DNA from: Nitrospira sp. bin75
Lineage (GTDB): Bacteria; Nitrospirota; Nitrospiria; Nitrospirales; UBA8639
Length of the DNA stretch: 64,000 nucleotides
Assembly: GCA_002238765.1 (NCBI GenBank)
Contig: MPMZ01000004.1
Coordinates: 1-64,000, forward strand
Direction: 5' to 3'
The notes beneath the pieces were generated by a model. It saw only the letters and a program-made list of their open reading frames with translations, made no database searches and was not told where the DNA came from. The position numbers and the translations under genes are program-made. Below are positions 50,544 to 59,612 of this stretch, in pieces; position 1 is the stretch's first letter; each line of letters begins with the position of its first letter.

Positions 50544-52373
50544 ATGAGCAAGAGCAGATATGGAATCAACGTGGCCCGGTGGGGGGTGTGCCTGGGGTTC
50601 AGTGTCCTGCTGGGTTTTTTGGGCCTGCCCCTGAGCAGCATGGCCCAGGAGGACCTTCCAGAGGGCTTCAAGCAGCAAGGTTTACCATCGCCCCCGCCGG
50701 CCGAGCAGATTGAAGCCGGCAAGCGGGTATACTTTACCAAATGCGTGTGGTGTCACGGGGTGGAAGGGGCCGGGGACGGCCCGGGGGCGGTACGGCTGTG
50801 GCCGCGGCCGCGGAACTTCAACGCCGGCACCTTCAAGATCCGGCACACGGCCAGCGGGCAATTGCCCCTGATCGACTTGGACCTCTTGCAAACCGTGACG
50901 CACGGGCTGCCGGGGTCGGCGATGCCGTCGTGGGAAGGCATTCTCACGGAGCAGCAACGCAAGGACGTGCTGGCGTTCGTGACCACGCAATTGGTGCAGG
51001 ACCGTTCGTGGCAAGACGAAGAATTTGAGGAATTTTTCGTGCTGGAGTTGGAGAAACTCGCCCCGAAAGAAGGCACACCGGAGTCCATCAAGCGCGGCTC
51101 GGAATTGGTGGTGGAGAAGAAATGTATCGAGTGTCACGGGCTGGAAGGCCGTGGCGACGGGAACGCGTTCAACCTGAAGGACGACTGGGGCTTCAGCATC
51201 CAACCGGCAGACTGGCACAAATGCTGGAACTTCCGGGGCAGCCGTCAAGATCCGTACAATGTGAAGAACATTTTCCGCACCTTCTCCACGGGACTGAACG
51301 GCACTCCGATGCCGTCGTTCGCGGACAACACCAGTGTGGACGAGCGGTGGGACATCGCCAATTACGTCAACTCGCTGTGTGAGCGGGAGCAGGAGATCAA
51401 AGCGCCGCAAGGCACGGTGACCGACGAGACCGCGCTCACCTTCTCGACCTCGCAGCCGTTGGGGATTGATCCGTTGACGGACAAGCCCAAGAGTAACTTT
51501 GTGGTTCCATCGAAATTCGTGGAAGGCGACCTCCCCACGGACGAAAACGACGAGCGCTGGAACCTGATTCCCCGGCGATGGATCGCCATGGGCGGGCAGA
51601 TTACGCATAAGCCGAGGAACTTCGTGAACCGGATCGACGATATGTGGGTGCGAGCGTTATACAACGAGACGCATATCGAGTTCATGTTCCGGTGGGATGA
51701 CCGGACCAAGAGCATTCAGGAGGATGAAGTGGACTGGGATCCCACGGAAGTGAACCTGGAGGATTATGGGGTGGAAGAGCAAGCCCCGCAGGGCACGACG
51801 TTTGAAGAAGACCCGTTCCATCAGGAATCGATTGCCGCCAAACAAAAAGACGGCTATGCCGTGTACAACGACGGGGTCGCGTTCCAATTTCCGATCAAAT
51901 GGCAAGAACTCCCGGCACCCAGGAAGCCACGGTATTTCTGGGGGGATGAAAGATTTGCCGCCGACATTACCAAATGGACGGCGGATGGGACCCTGGGGGT
52001 GTACGAAGGCACTGGCTGGGATCAGGACTTCACCGAAGTCGACTTTCAGGAGGAAGTCGAAGTGGTGAAAGCCGAGTGGGCCAACGGGCAGTGGACGGTG
52101 ATCGTCAAGCGGCCCTTGAAGGGGGACTACGACGAAGTCGCGTACCTGGAGCAGGGCAAATACATCCCGATGGTCTTCTTTGCCTGGGACGGGCACAACG
52201 GGGACGTGGGGAGGAAGATGGCAGTGTCCGCGTTCTATTACCTGGTGATGGAACCCCCGATTCCGATGAGCACGTACATCTATCCGGGGCTGATTACCGT
52301 CGGAATCGTGATTATTGAAGGCTGGGTGTTGGGGCGGCGCGCCAACCGGCGCAAGGACAAGGGTCAGGCCTGA
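50544..52373 (+). CDS. Di-haem cytochrome c fused to NxrC/EBDH-gamma-like haem b domain
   Basis: 609 residues. Signal peptide (about 15-35), two cytochrome c domains (CVWCH 'FTKCVWCHGVEGAGDG' with Met in 'GSAMPSW'; CIECH 'EKKCIECHGLEGRGDG' with Met in 'GTPMPSF'), then a beta-sandwich domain of the ethylbenzene/DMS-dehydrogenase gamma type that binds haem b ('RWIAMGGQITHKPRNFVNRI', 'ALYNETHIEFMFRWDD', 'KRPLKGDYDEVAYLEQGKYI'). A C-terminal membrane helix ('YPGLITVGIVIIEGWVLG') anchors it. Nitrite oxidoreductase gamma candidates (NxrC) in Nitrospira have this domain, but no alpha or beta subunit genes are present here. Confidence 0.85.
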   Translation: MSKSRYGINVARWGVCLGFSVLLGFLGLPLSSMAQEDLPEGFKQQGLPSPPPAEQIEAGKRVYFTKCVWCHGVEGAGDGPGAVRLWPRPRNFNAGTFKIRHTASGQLPLIDLDLLQTVTHGLPGSAMPSWEGILTEQQRKDVLAFVTTQLVQDRSWQDEEFEEFFVLELEKLAPKEGTPESIKRGSELVVEKKCIECHGLEGRGDGNAFNLKDDWGFSIQPADWHKCWNFRGSRQDPYNVKNIFRTFSTGLNGTPMPSFADNTSVDERWDIANYVNSLCEREQEIKAPQGTVTDETALTFSTSQPLGIDPLTDKPKSNFVVPSKFVEGDLPTDENDERWNLIPRRWIAMGGQITHKPRNFVNRIDDMWVRALYNETHIEFMFRWDDRTKSIQEDEVDWDPTEVNLEDYGVEEQAPQGTTFEEDPFHQESIAAKQKDGYAVYNDGVAFQFPIKWQELPAPRKPRYFWGDERFAADITKWTADGTLGVYEGTGWDQDFTEVDFQEEVEVVKAEWANGQWTVIVKRPLKGDYDEVAYLEQGKYIPMVFFAWDGHNGDVGRKMAVSAFYYLVMEPPIPMSTYIYPGLITVGIVIIEGWVLGRRANRRKDKGQA

Positions 52374-52398
52374 GGCGGCACGCGCCACGGAGCCAACG

Positions 52399-52434
52399 AA
52401 AAGGGGGGTGGACTCAGTCCATCCCCCTTTTTTT
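52399..52434 (+). terminator. Rho-independent terminator of the cytochrome operon
   Basis: A 15-bp stem (52399-52413, AAAAGGGGGGTGGAC) pairs with 52417-52431 (one G-T pair), 3-nt loop, T-run beyond. It closes the oxidase-cytochrome operon. Confidence 0.92.
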
Positions 52435-52546
52435 ATTATGCGTGGCAGGGGTGATCTCGTCTGCCGCCTGAAGGGGCAGCCGGGCAAAGGTAGCGTCAGG
52501 CGCTGCCCTTGACTGAATCAGGGATGAGGCAGCGACAAATACAAGA

Positions 52547-53164
52547 GTGAGAACGGAAGAGGTGATTCAAGAAATTTCAGGTGTGGTCTTAGCCGGTGGG
52601 AAGAGCAGAAGAATGGGGATGGATAAGCGTTCTTTATCCATTCATGGAAAACCGCTCTTGGACAGGGTGCTGTCTGTTCTGCTTGATGTCTTCCCGGAAG
52701 TGTTGTTGGTGCTGGCTGAGGAGGATATATCAAGACACGAGGATAGAATAAAGATCGTCACCGATCTTGTCCCGGGATGTGCAGCCGTAGGGGGGCTGTA
52801 TACCGGACTGTATTATGCCCGATGTCCTCGAGTATTCGTTGTGGCCTGTGATATGCCTTTTATCAACCCGGCCGTCATTGAGCTTTTTTCTCAAAAGAGC
52901 GAAGCAACGGATATTGTCCTCGCTCAATTGGTAAACGGGCTTCAGCCTCTGCACGGGCTGTATGCAAAAAAATGCCTCACGTGTTTAAAGGAAATGATTG
53001 ATGCCCGAGACCTTCGTCTTCAAAATATGGCCGATCACCCGGGTCTGACCGTGCGGCGTATTCCTGAATCGGAGATTAGAAGCGTGGACCCTCAACTCCT
53101 TTCCTTTTTGAATTTGAATTCACCAGCCGACGTTGAACTCGCGAAAAAAATCAACCCTGGCTAA
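52547..53164 (+). CDS. mobA: Molybdenum cofactor guanylyltransferase
   Basis: 205 residues. The signature 'GVVLAGGKSRRMGMDKRSLS' is the GTP-binding LAGGxSxRMGxDK loop; 'VFVVACDMPFINPAV' holds the metal-binding Asp; 'LQPLHGLYAKKCL' follows. It joins GMP to molybdopterin for bis-MGD enzymes of the DMSO-reductase/nitrite oxidoreductase family. GTG start 52547; a GTG at 52562 is an alternative. Its place directly after the NxrC-like gene is suggestive of a Mo-enzyme elsewhere in the genome. Confidence 0.92.
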   Translation: MRTEEVIQEISGVVLAGGKSRRMGMDKRSLSIHGKPLLDRVLSVLLDVFPEVLLVLAEEDISRHEDRIKIVTDLVPGCAAVGGLYTGLYYARCPRVFVVACDMPFINPAVIELFSQKSEATDIVLAQLVNGLQPLHGLYAKKCLTCLKEMIDARDLRLQNMADHPGLTVRRIPESEIRSVDPQLLSFLNLNSPADVELAKKINPG

Positions 53165-53345
53165 TCCCCATACATGGGCAAATCGTCTCACGGCAAACCG
53201 GTTCCATCATCCATCTGTGGAGTGTTCTGCCTGACACAGGCGCAACACACGTCGATGATTGAAGAGCCCCTTTGCTTGCGAGGCCCGGAGAGGCTATGTT
53301 AGATTCCCACCCCTCTTCTCCTCCTTCTTATTGTTCGATACCGTC

Positions 53346-55106
53346 ATGTCTGCTGGAATTGTTCAAGAACAGGTTGCCTCTGCCATTACCGACGCCCTGC
53401 TGCAAGCGCAGGAACGGGGCTTCTTGCAATCAACACATTTTCCTCAGCCTATCGTTGATTTTCCCAAGCGGGAGGAATGGGGAGATTTGTCCTCAAGTGT
53501 GGCCATGGTCATTGCGAAACAGGAAAAGCGACCGCCGTTGGAAGTCGCACAGATGATCGCCGATCAACTCCGGACCTCGTGCACGTTTCTGGAAAAGATC
53601 TCGGTGGCGCCACCAGGATTCTTGAATTTCTCGCTTCAGCAGGACTGTTGGTTTCCGGTACTCGAAGAGATCGAGCGGACGGGCGACCTGTACGGGCACA
53701 GCAAGATCGGACAAGGGCAACGTGTGCTCTTGGAATTTGTCAGTGCCAATCCCACGGGTCCGCTCCATATGGGACATGGACGTGGCGCGGCCCTGGGTGA
53801 AGCGTTGGCCAGATTGTTGAGATCGGCAGGGTATGAAGTCGACAAGGAATATTATATCAATGATGCGGGTCGTCAGATGAAATTGTTAGCCGACTCGGTG
53901 TATGCACGGTATCTTGAAATGCACGGCCGGGAATATTCGTTCCCCGAGGATGGCTACCATGGAGACTATATCAAAGCCCTTGCCCAAGCGATGGACCGGG
54001 TGAAGGGTATGGACCTGTTGGCTCTGAATCCGGAAGACGCTCGACGAGAATGCGGCCACTGGGCTTCCCGGGAACTCGTGCGAGCCATTCAAGAGGATCT
54101 TGCACAATTCGGAGTGGAGTTCGAGACGTGGTATAGCGAGGCGTCGCTGTTTGCTTCGGGGAGCATACAGGCCGCCCTGAATGATCTGGAGCAACGGGAT
54201 TTGGTCTTTACACAGGATGACGCGACGTGGTTCCGGTCTTCTCGATTTCAAGATGAAAAAGACCGCGTGGTCTGCAAGCAGGACGGTGATTATACGTACT
54301 TGGCCTCGGACATCGCCTACCATTTCGACAAGTTGCGTCGGGGCTACGGATGGCTGATTAATATTTGGGGTGCGGATCATCATGGATACGTCCCGCGCAT
54401 GCAAGCCGTGATCAAAGCCTTTGGCTATGGCGACGATTGCTTGCGGGTGGTCTTGGTTCAAATGGTGCGCCTGTTGCGGGGTGGCAACAAGGTTGAGATG
54501 TCCAAACGGGCCGGCGAATTCATCACGCTTCAGGACGTGGTGGATGAGGTCGGTGCCGATGCAGCCAAATTTTTTTTCCTGATGCGTCGTTCGGACACCC
54601 ATCTTGAATTTGATCTGGAGTTGGCGAAGAAGCAGTCCAATGAGAATCCCGTCTACTATGTGCAGTATGCTCACGCGCGTCTTGCCAGTTTATTCAGGAC
54701 GGCCCATGAACGAGGGATTCGTGTGTCTCCTGTCGGCGAGGCTCCCTTGTCCGCGCTGGTCCAGCCCGAAGAAATCCGGCTGATGAAACAGTTATCGGGG
54801 TTCCCCGGGTTGCTTGAAGCGAGTGCCATGGCCTTGGAGCCCCATCGCATCACGTTTTACCTTCTCGAACTTGCAGGATTGCTCCATGTTTTTTATTACA
54901 AGCATCGCGTCCTTCCGCCGAGAGTCGATGACGTCAAAGAGGAAGAGGCCGATGGGCCTGATCATGACGGGGATGCGAGTGAATTGGTCCGGGACGTGTT
55001 ATCCCGGGAATTGACTATGGCCAGGTTAGTGCTGTTACAACAGGTTCAAACGGTTATTAAGAATGGACTCGGGTTGTTGGGAGTCAGTGCTCCGGAAAGA
55101 ATGTAA
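53346..55106 (+). CDS. argS: Arginyl-tRNA synthetase
   Basis: 586 residues, normal length. N-terminal Add-1 tRNA-recognition domain, then class-I motifs: 'SANPTGPLHMGHGRGAALGE' (HMGH for HIGH), 'INIWGADHHGYVPRM' and 'KVEMSKRAGEF' (KMSK-like loop), followed by the DALR anticodon-binding helical domain ending 'GLGLLGVSAPERM'. Start 53346 matches the family; the frame back to 53259 lacks support. The 181-bp gap before it shows nothing clear. Confidence 0.95.
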   Translation: MSAGIVQEQVASAITDALLQAQERGFLQSTHFPQPIVDFPKREEWGDLSSSVAMVIAKQEKRPPLEVAQMIADQLRTSCTFLEKISVAPPGFLNFSLQQDCWFPVLEEIERTGDLYGHSKIGQGQRVLLEFVSANPTGPLHMGHGRGAALGEALARLLRSAGYEVDKEYYINDAGRQMKLLADSVYARYLEMHGREYSFPEDGYHGDYIKALAQAMDRVKGMDLLALNPEDARRECGHWASRELVRAIQEDLAQFGVEFETWYSEASLFASGSIQAALNDLEQRDLVFTQDDATWFRSSRFQDEKDRVVCKQDGDYTYLASDIAYHFDKLRRGYGWLINIWGADHHGYVPRMQAVIKAFGYGDDCLRVVLVQMVRLLRGGNKVEMSKRAGEFITLQDVVDEVGADAAKFFFLMRRSDTHLEFDLELAKKQSNENPVYYVQYAHARLASLFRTAHERGIRVSPVGEAPLSALVQPEEIRLMKQLSGFPGLLEASAMALEPHRITFYLLELAGLLHVFYYKHRVLPPRVDDVKEEEADGPDHDGDASELVRDVLSRELTMARLVLLQQVQTVIKNGLGLLGVSAPERM

Positions 55107-55117
55107 GGATCGTGGCA

Positions 55118-55219
55118 ATGTGGTTGATGCGCAGTCGGCTCAAGAGTCTCGATCAGCGGTTATCACTTTTCCGGTTGTCGACGAGACGTCGCCAGTACCC
55201 GGTTGAGGACTTATCGTGA
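55118..55219 (+). CDS. Possible 33-residue basic peptide coupled to tgt
   Basis: ATG 55118 with TAAGGA 8-13 nt upstream. The product starts 'MWLMRSRLKSLDQRLSLFRL', is strongly basic and amphipathic, and its TGA (55217-55219) overlaps the ATG of tgt by one base. Could be a coupling peptide or chance; no homologue is known to me. Confidence 0.3.
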   Translation: MWLMRSRLKSLDQRLSLFRLSTRRRQYPVEDLS

Positions 55220-56406
55220 TGACCTTCTCCGTTGAACGGCAGGATCCGCAGTGCGCTGCCCGTTCCGCCGTGCTGGCTACCCCTCATGGCACCATAGATA
55301 CCCCGGCGTTCATGCCCGTCGGCACGCTGGGGACGGTAAAGGGGATTTCGCCCGATGAGCTTCGGGGCTTGGGGTTCGGGTTGATGCTGAGTAACGCGTA
55401 TCATTTGTACTTGCGACCAGGCCATCGACTCATTGAAGAGCAGGGCGGGCTACACCGGTTTACCGGATGGACTGGTTCGATTTTAACGGATAGCGGGGGC
55501 TTTCAATTGGTCAGCCTTGCCGATTTGCGGAAGATCACGGATGACGGGATAGCTTTTCGATCACACGTGGACGGGTCCGCACATCATCTTACGCCTGAGT
55601 TGTGTATGGAAATTCAAATGGCTCTGGGATCGGATATCATGATGACCTTGGATGAATGTCCGTCCCATCCATGTTCCGGAGAACAGGCCCTGGCCGCGGT
55701 CGTGCGGACGACGACGTGGGCGAAACGCTGTGCCGTGGCCGCACGTGATCGTCAACAAGCCTTGTTTGGTATTGTGCAGGGAGCGCTGGATGCCGGTTTG
55801 CGCCGGCGGTCCGCCCGTGAGCTGGTTGAGATAGGATTTGATGGATACGCCATTGGTGGTTTATCGTTAGGAGAAGATAAGCCTGCCTTGCTGGCCATGA
55901 TTGAAGTGTCGGTCGCCGAGCTTCCCCCCTCCCATCCTCGTTACCTGATGGGGGTCGGCCTTCCCGAAGACCTCGTCGAAGGCGTCATGCGCGGTGTGGA
56001 TTTGTTTGACTGTGTGATTCCATCGCGTCATGGGCGGACGGGGTGGTTATTCACGACTCAGGGACGGGTCTTGATCAAACATGCCGAATATGCGAAGGAT
56101 GAGGCACCGATCGATGCGCAGTGCGCCTGTCCGGTGTGTCGGAAGCATTCCAGATCCTATTTGCGGCATCTGTATCTGTCCAATGAAATGTTGGGGGTGC
56201 GCCTCAACACCATTCATAATCTCTGGTATTATCGAGAGCTGATGGAGACGATGCGTTCAGCGATTCAAGCCGGAACCTTCCTTGCTTTTCGCCGGAACTT
56301 CTATGAACAGCGTAGTCACTATGCGAAAAGCGCTGCGTATGCCGAACTGGTCGGCGTCGGGGCCCCGGTTGCGGTTGAGGGGTCCCCAAAAGGAAAGGAT
56401 GGGTAA
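55219..56406 (+). CDS. tgt: tRNA-guanine transglycosylase
   Basis: 395 residues. It exchanges G34 of GUN-anticodon tRNAs for preQ1. Seen are Asp91 in 'ILTDSGGFQLVS' (substrate recognition), 'YAIGGLSLGEDKP', the nucleophile Asp in 'VDLFDCVIPSRHGRTG', and the zinc site 'CACPVCRKHSRSYLRH' with a later His. ATG 55219 follows GAGGA; a GTG at 55216 is in frame. It begins the tgt-yajC-secD-secF order typical of many bacteria, and uses the product of queF encoded at 3602-4027. Confidence 0.95.
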   Translation: MTFSVERQDPQCAARSAVLATPHGTIDTPAFMPVGTLGTVKGISPDELRGLGFGLMLSNAYHLYLRPGHRLIEEQGGLHRFTGWTGSILTDSGGFQLVSLADLRKITDDGIAFRSHVDGSAHHLTPELCMEIQMALGSDIMMTLDECPSHPCSGEQALAAVVRTTTWAKRCAVAARDRQQALFGIVQGALDAGLRRRSARELVEIGFDGYAIGGLSLGEDKPALLAMIEVSVAELPPSHPRYLMGVGLPEDLVEGVMRGVDLFDCVIPSRHGRTGWLFTTQGRVLIKHAEYAKDEAPIDAQCACPVCRKHSRSYLRHLYLSNEMLGVRLNTIHNLWYYRELMETMRSAIQAGTFLAFRRNFYEQRSHYAKSAAYAELVGVGAPVAVEGSPKGKDG

Positions 56407-56733
56407 ATGGGAATGGAGATAGCCTCGATAGCCTGGGCACAGGCGGGAGGGGCACCGGAGGGAGCGGCGGGGTTGTTCTCTCTGGTTCCTTTCATTTTGA
56501 TTTTCGTGGTATTTTATTTTTTGTTGATCTTGCCGCAACAGCGGAAGCAAAAACAGCATAAAGAGATGATCACCAAGTTGAAGAAGGGCGATAAAATCAT
56601 TACGTCCGCCGGCATGTGGGGGGCCATCACCCGGTTGGACAAAGACACCGTGACCGTGCAAATTGACGATAATACGAAAGTGAAGATTCAACGTGAGAAT
56701 ATTACCCGGTTACGGACGGATGAAGAAGGCTAG
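56407..56733 (+). CDS. yajC: Preprotein translocase subunit YajC
   Basis: 108 residues: one membrane helix (about 25-45, 'LVPFILIFVVFYFLLILPQQ') followed by the family 'KQKQHKEMITKLKKGDKIIT' and 'GMWGAITRLDKDTVTVQI'. It accompanies SecDF in the Sec holo-translocon. ATG directly follows the tgt stop. Confidence 0.95.
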   Translation: MGMEIASIAWAQAGGAPEGAAGLFSLVPFILIFVVFYFLLILPQQRKQKQHKEMITKLKKGDKIITSAGMWGAITRLDKDTVTVQIDDNTKVKIQRENITRLRTDEEG

Positions 56734-56751
56734 GGGACAAAGGGCAACCGC

Positions 56752-58392
56752 ATGAAAAAAATTCGTGGCCGCTTGTTTCTTGTCTTGTTCCTGTCCGTGA
56801 TTTCATTCTATCTGTTTCTCCCCTCGTGGCCCAGCCTGTACGACCGGGTCCCGGAAAGCGTCAGGTGGTTGATTCCCCCTCGCGGCGTCTCGCTCGGTCT
56901 CGACCTGCAGGGCGGTATTCATCTGGTGTTGGAGGTGGAAGAGGAACGAGCCGTCGAGATTGCCGTCGACCGTGCCGCCAAAGCCATGCAAGACCTGTTG
57001 ACGGACAAAGACATTGCCTTCGACAAGATTGAAAGAGTCAGCAACCTCCAAGTCCAGCTTGATCTGTCGAAGGACGGCACGGTTGAAGAAACCGCGGAGC
57101 TTGTTCGTGATGAGTTCCCCTCGTATTTTCAGGTGTCCCTGGATGGCCGTACGTTGGTCGTCGAACTGCTCGGCAGCGAAGTGGATCGGATCAAGAACGC
57201 CGCCATTAATCAGGCATTGGAGACGATTCGAAATCGGATCGACCAGTTCGGCGTCACGGAACCGCTGTTGCAACGTCAGGGGCGCAAGGAGTTGGTGATT
57301 CAGCTTCCCGGAGTCAAGGATCCCGAGCGGGCAAAAAGCTTGATTCAAGATACCGCCCTGCTGGAGTTCAAAATGCTCGACGAGGACAATCAACCGGGAC
57401 TCGGGTTGCCCCTGCAGGTCCAACGAAGTGAAGAGTCAACCATTCGAGAGAAATTTGCCGACAAGGTTCCCGAGGGTTCGGAAATTCTGTTTGAATCCGT
57501 CCCTGATCCCAAGGGCGGGGTTCCGGTGTTCAGCCGGCCGTATCTTGTGCGACAGGGGGCGGTGTTGACCGGCGACGTGTTGCAGGACGCACGCGTCAAT
57601 TATACCGAATTCAGCGAAGTCTACGTAGGGGTGACGTTCGACAGCAAAGGGGCGAAAGAATTCGGACGGATTACCAGCGCCAACGTGGGAAAATTTATGG
57701 CGATCGTCCTGGACGGCACGGTCTACTCGGCCCCGCGTATCAATGAACCGATACTCGGCGGGCGGGCTCAAATTACAGGGAACTTTACCACGGACGAGGC
57801 GAATGATCTGGCGATCGTCCTCCGAGCGGGCGCCCTTCCCGCGCCGATGAAAACGATACAGGATCTGACGGTGGGGCCCTCGTTGGGACAGGACTCCATT
57901 GAGAAGGGTCTGAAGACCACGTTGATTGCCGGCGTGATCGTGTTGATCTTTATGGTGTTCTATTACCGGATGTCCGGGATGATTGCGGATGCGGCCCTGG
58001 TGTTGAATCTGCTCTGTTTGCTGGGTGCGCTGTCCGGGCTCAATGCCACGCTGACGTTGCCGGGGATCGCGGGTATTATTCTCACGATCGGGATGGGGGT
58101 AGACTCCAATATATTGATCTTTGAACGTATCAGGGAAGAACTGAGGCAGGGGCGCCCCGTCCGGTTGGCGGTCGATGCCGGGTATGATAAGGCCTTCTTG
58201 ACGATTGTCGACTCCCACGTCACGACCTTGATTACCGGATTGGCGTTGTTTTTATTCGGCACGGGTCCCATCAAGGGGTTTGCCGTGACCCTGTGCCTGG
58301 GCATTGCGATCAATCTGTTTACCGCGTTGATCGGGACCAAAGTCGTTTTTGATCTCATCAATCGACGCAAACTCGAACGGTTGAGCATCTAA
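56752..58392 (+). CDS. secD: Protein translocase subunit SecD
   Basis: 546 residues. N-terminal helix (7-24), the 'GVSLGLDLQGGIHLVLEV' block, P1 periplasmic domain, 'AINQALETIRNRIDQFGVTE', then five C-terminal helices with 'PGIAGIILTIGMGVDSNILI' and 'DAGYDKAFLTIVDSHVTTLI'. It uses the proton-motive force to complete secretion with SecF. ATG follows GGGGAC. Confidence 0.96.
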   Translation: MKKIRGRLFLVLFLSVISFYLFLPSWPSLYDRVPESVRWLIPPRGVSLGLDLQGGIHLVLEVEEERAVEIAVDRAAKAMQDLLTDKDIAFDKIERVSNLQVQLDLSKDGTVEETAELVRDEFPSYFQVSLDGRTLVVELLGSEVDRIKNAAINQALETIRNRIDQFGVTEPLLQRQGRKELVIQLPGVKDPERAKSLIQDTALLEFKMLDEDNQPGLGLPLQVQRSEESTIREKFADKVPEGSEILFESVPDPKGGVPVFSRPYLVRQGAVLTGDVLQDARVNYTEFSEVYVGVTFDSKGAKEFGRITSANVGKFMAIVLDGTVYSAPRINEPILGGRAQITGNFTTDEANDLAIVLRAGALPAPMKTIQDLTVGPSLGQDSIEKGLKTTLIAGVIVLIFMVFYYRMSGMIADAALVLNLLCLLGALSGLNATLTLPGIAGIILTIGMGVDSNILIFERIREELRQGRPVRLAVDAGYDKAFLTIVDSHVTTLITGLALFLFGTGPIKGFAVTLCLGIAINLFTALIGTKVVFDLINRRKLERLSI

Positions 58393-58410
58393 CGTGTCTT
58401 GAGGTTGAAG

Positions 58411-59331
58411 ATGTTGGAAATTGTCGGAAAGACGAATATCGATTTCATGGGGAAACGTCACGTGGCCTTCGGTGTCTCCGGCCTGCTGGTTCTGCTTGGA
58501 TTGCTTGCTCTCGTGCAGATAGGAACCGGAGCCGCGAATCTCGGCATCGACTTTGCCGGCGGCACGGCCGTCCAATTGAAGTTTGAGAATGAGATCGGGC
58601 TGGAACAGGCCCGCCAGGCGCTTGGGAAACACGGCTTACATGAAGCCGAGCTTCAGGAATTCACCCAGGATCATAAACTCCTGATTCGCGTGAAGACGGA
58701 AGGCACGCTTGAACAAAAGATCGCGGAACGAATCGTGGAGGTGTTTGAGCAGGAGTTCAGTCATAACAAATTCGTAGTTGATTCGAGTACGGAAATCGGC
58801 CCGACGATCGGGTACCGTCTTCAACAGGACGCCTTGCTGGCGATCACCATTTCCCTGATCGGGATCATCCTGTACGTTGCCACGCGTTTTGAACTGCGAT
58901 TCGGCGTGGCCGCGGCAATTGCGACCTTTCATGACGTCTTGGCCGTCCTGGGCATCTATTATCTCCTCGACAAGGAAATCACCTTATTGGTCGTGACCGC
59001 GTTGCTGACCTTGGCCGGGTACTCGCTGACCGATTCCGTCGTGGTCTTCGACCGCATTAGAGAAAATCTTCGCGCCCGGCGACGTGAGACCATCTTGAAC
59101 ATTATCAATGCCGGGATTAATCAGGTGCTCACCAGAACCTTGATCACGACCTTGACGGTGGTGTTGGTGTTAGTCCCCTTGACGCTGTTTGGAGGTGAAG
59201 TGCTTCATGACTTTTCTCTCGCGCTGTTAATGGGAGTCATCGTCGGGACGTATTCCTCCGTGTTCGTGGCGAGCCCCCTCCTGCTGGTGTGGCCTGGCGG
59301 AAAAGGCCGACTGTTGAGCCGAGGCGCTTAG
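58411..59331 (+). CDS. secF: Protein translocase subunit SecF
   Basis: 306 residues. First helix (about 22-40), 'LGIDFAGGTAVQLKFENEIG', then the C-terminal helices with 'FHDVLAVLGIYYLLDKEITL', 'YSLTDSVVVFDRIRENLR' and 'NQVLTRTLITTLTVVLVLVP'. ATG 58411 is used; an in-frame TTG at 58399 precedes it. Its stop codon is the left edge of an inverted-repeat element. Confidence 0.96.
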   Translation: MLEIVGKTNIDFMGKRHVAFGVSGLLVLLGLLALVQIGTGAANLGIDFAGGTAVQLKFENEIGLEQARQALGKHGLHEAELQEFTQDHKLLIRVKTEGTLEQKIAERIVEVFEQEFSHNKFVVDSSTEIGPTIGYRLQQDALLAITISLIGIILYVATRFELRFGVAAAIATFHDVLAVLGIYYLLDKEITLLVVTALLTLAGYSLTDSVVVFDRIRENLRARRRETILNIINAGINQVLTRTLITTLTVVLVLVPLTLFGGEVLHDFSLALLMGVIVGTYSSVFVASPLLLVWPGGKGRLLSRGA

Positions 59332-59508
59332 CCCGCATTTCCCACCAGCCTCCTGCTGCGGGCGCCGCTTCCCTCACTGTGCCGGGCCGTACTCCCGCAA
59401 GCCCCTTCGACATAGTGTCAACTATGCCTTCAGCGTCTTGCCGTCCTTGCGCCCCAGCGCAGTGGCGTCTCGATTCCCTCGCGACGAAGCCTGGTGGGAA
59501 ATCCGGGC
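59331..59508. repeat. MITE-like element with ~21-bp terminal inverted repeats
   Basis: The left end (59331-59351, GCCCGCATTTCCCACCAGCCT) and the complement of the right end (59488-59508) match at all but about two positions. The 178-bp element is non-coding, lies between secF and the sensor kinase gene, and has an internal palindromic bit 'ATAGTGTCAACTAT'. It looks like a non-autonomous mobile or REP-type element. The remaining gap to 59612 shows nothing clear. Confidence 0.55.
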
Positions 59509-59612
59509 TAAACTCACCGCCGTCTTGCGTGGCAATCCTTGACAAGGGTTGGCCTCTCTGAAACCATTCTCCTGAAGATTCAGACGTGACGTACCAGTCC
59601 GTTTTTTGAGGT

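Noticed and set aside
50544-52373. Complete nitrite oxidoreductase locus
   Set aside because: Only a gamma-type protein is present; no molybdopterin alpha or iron-sulfur beta subunit is encoded in the window.
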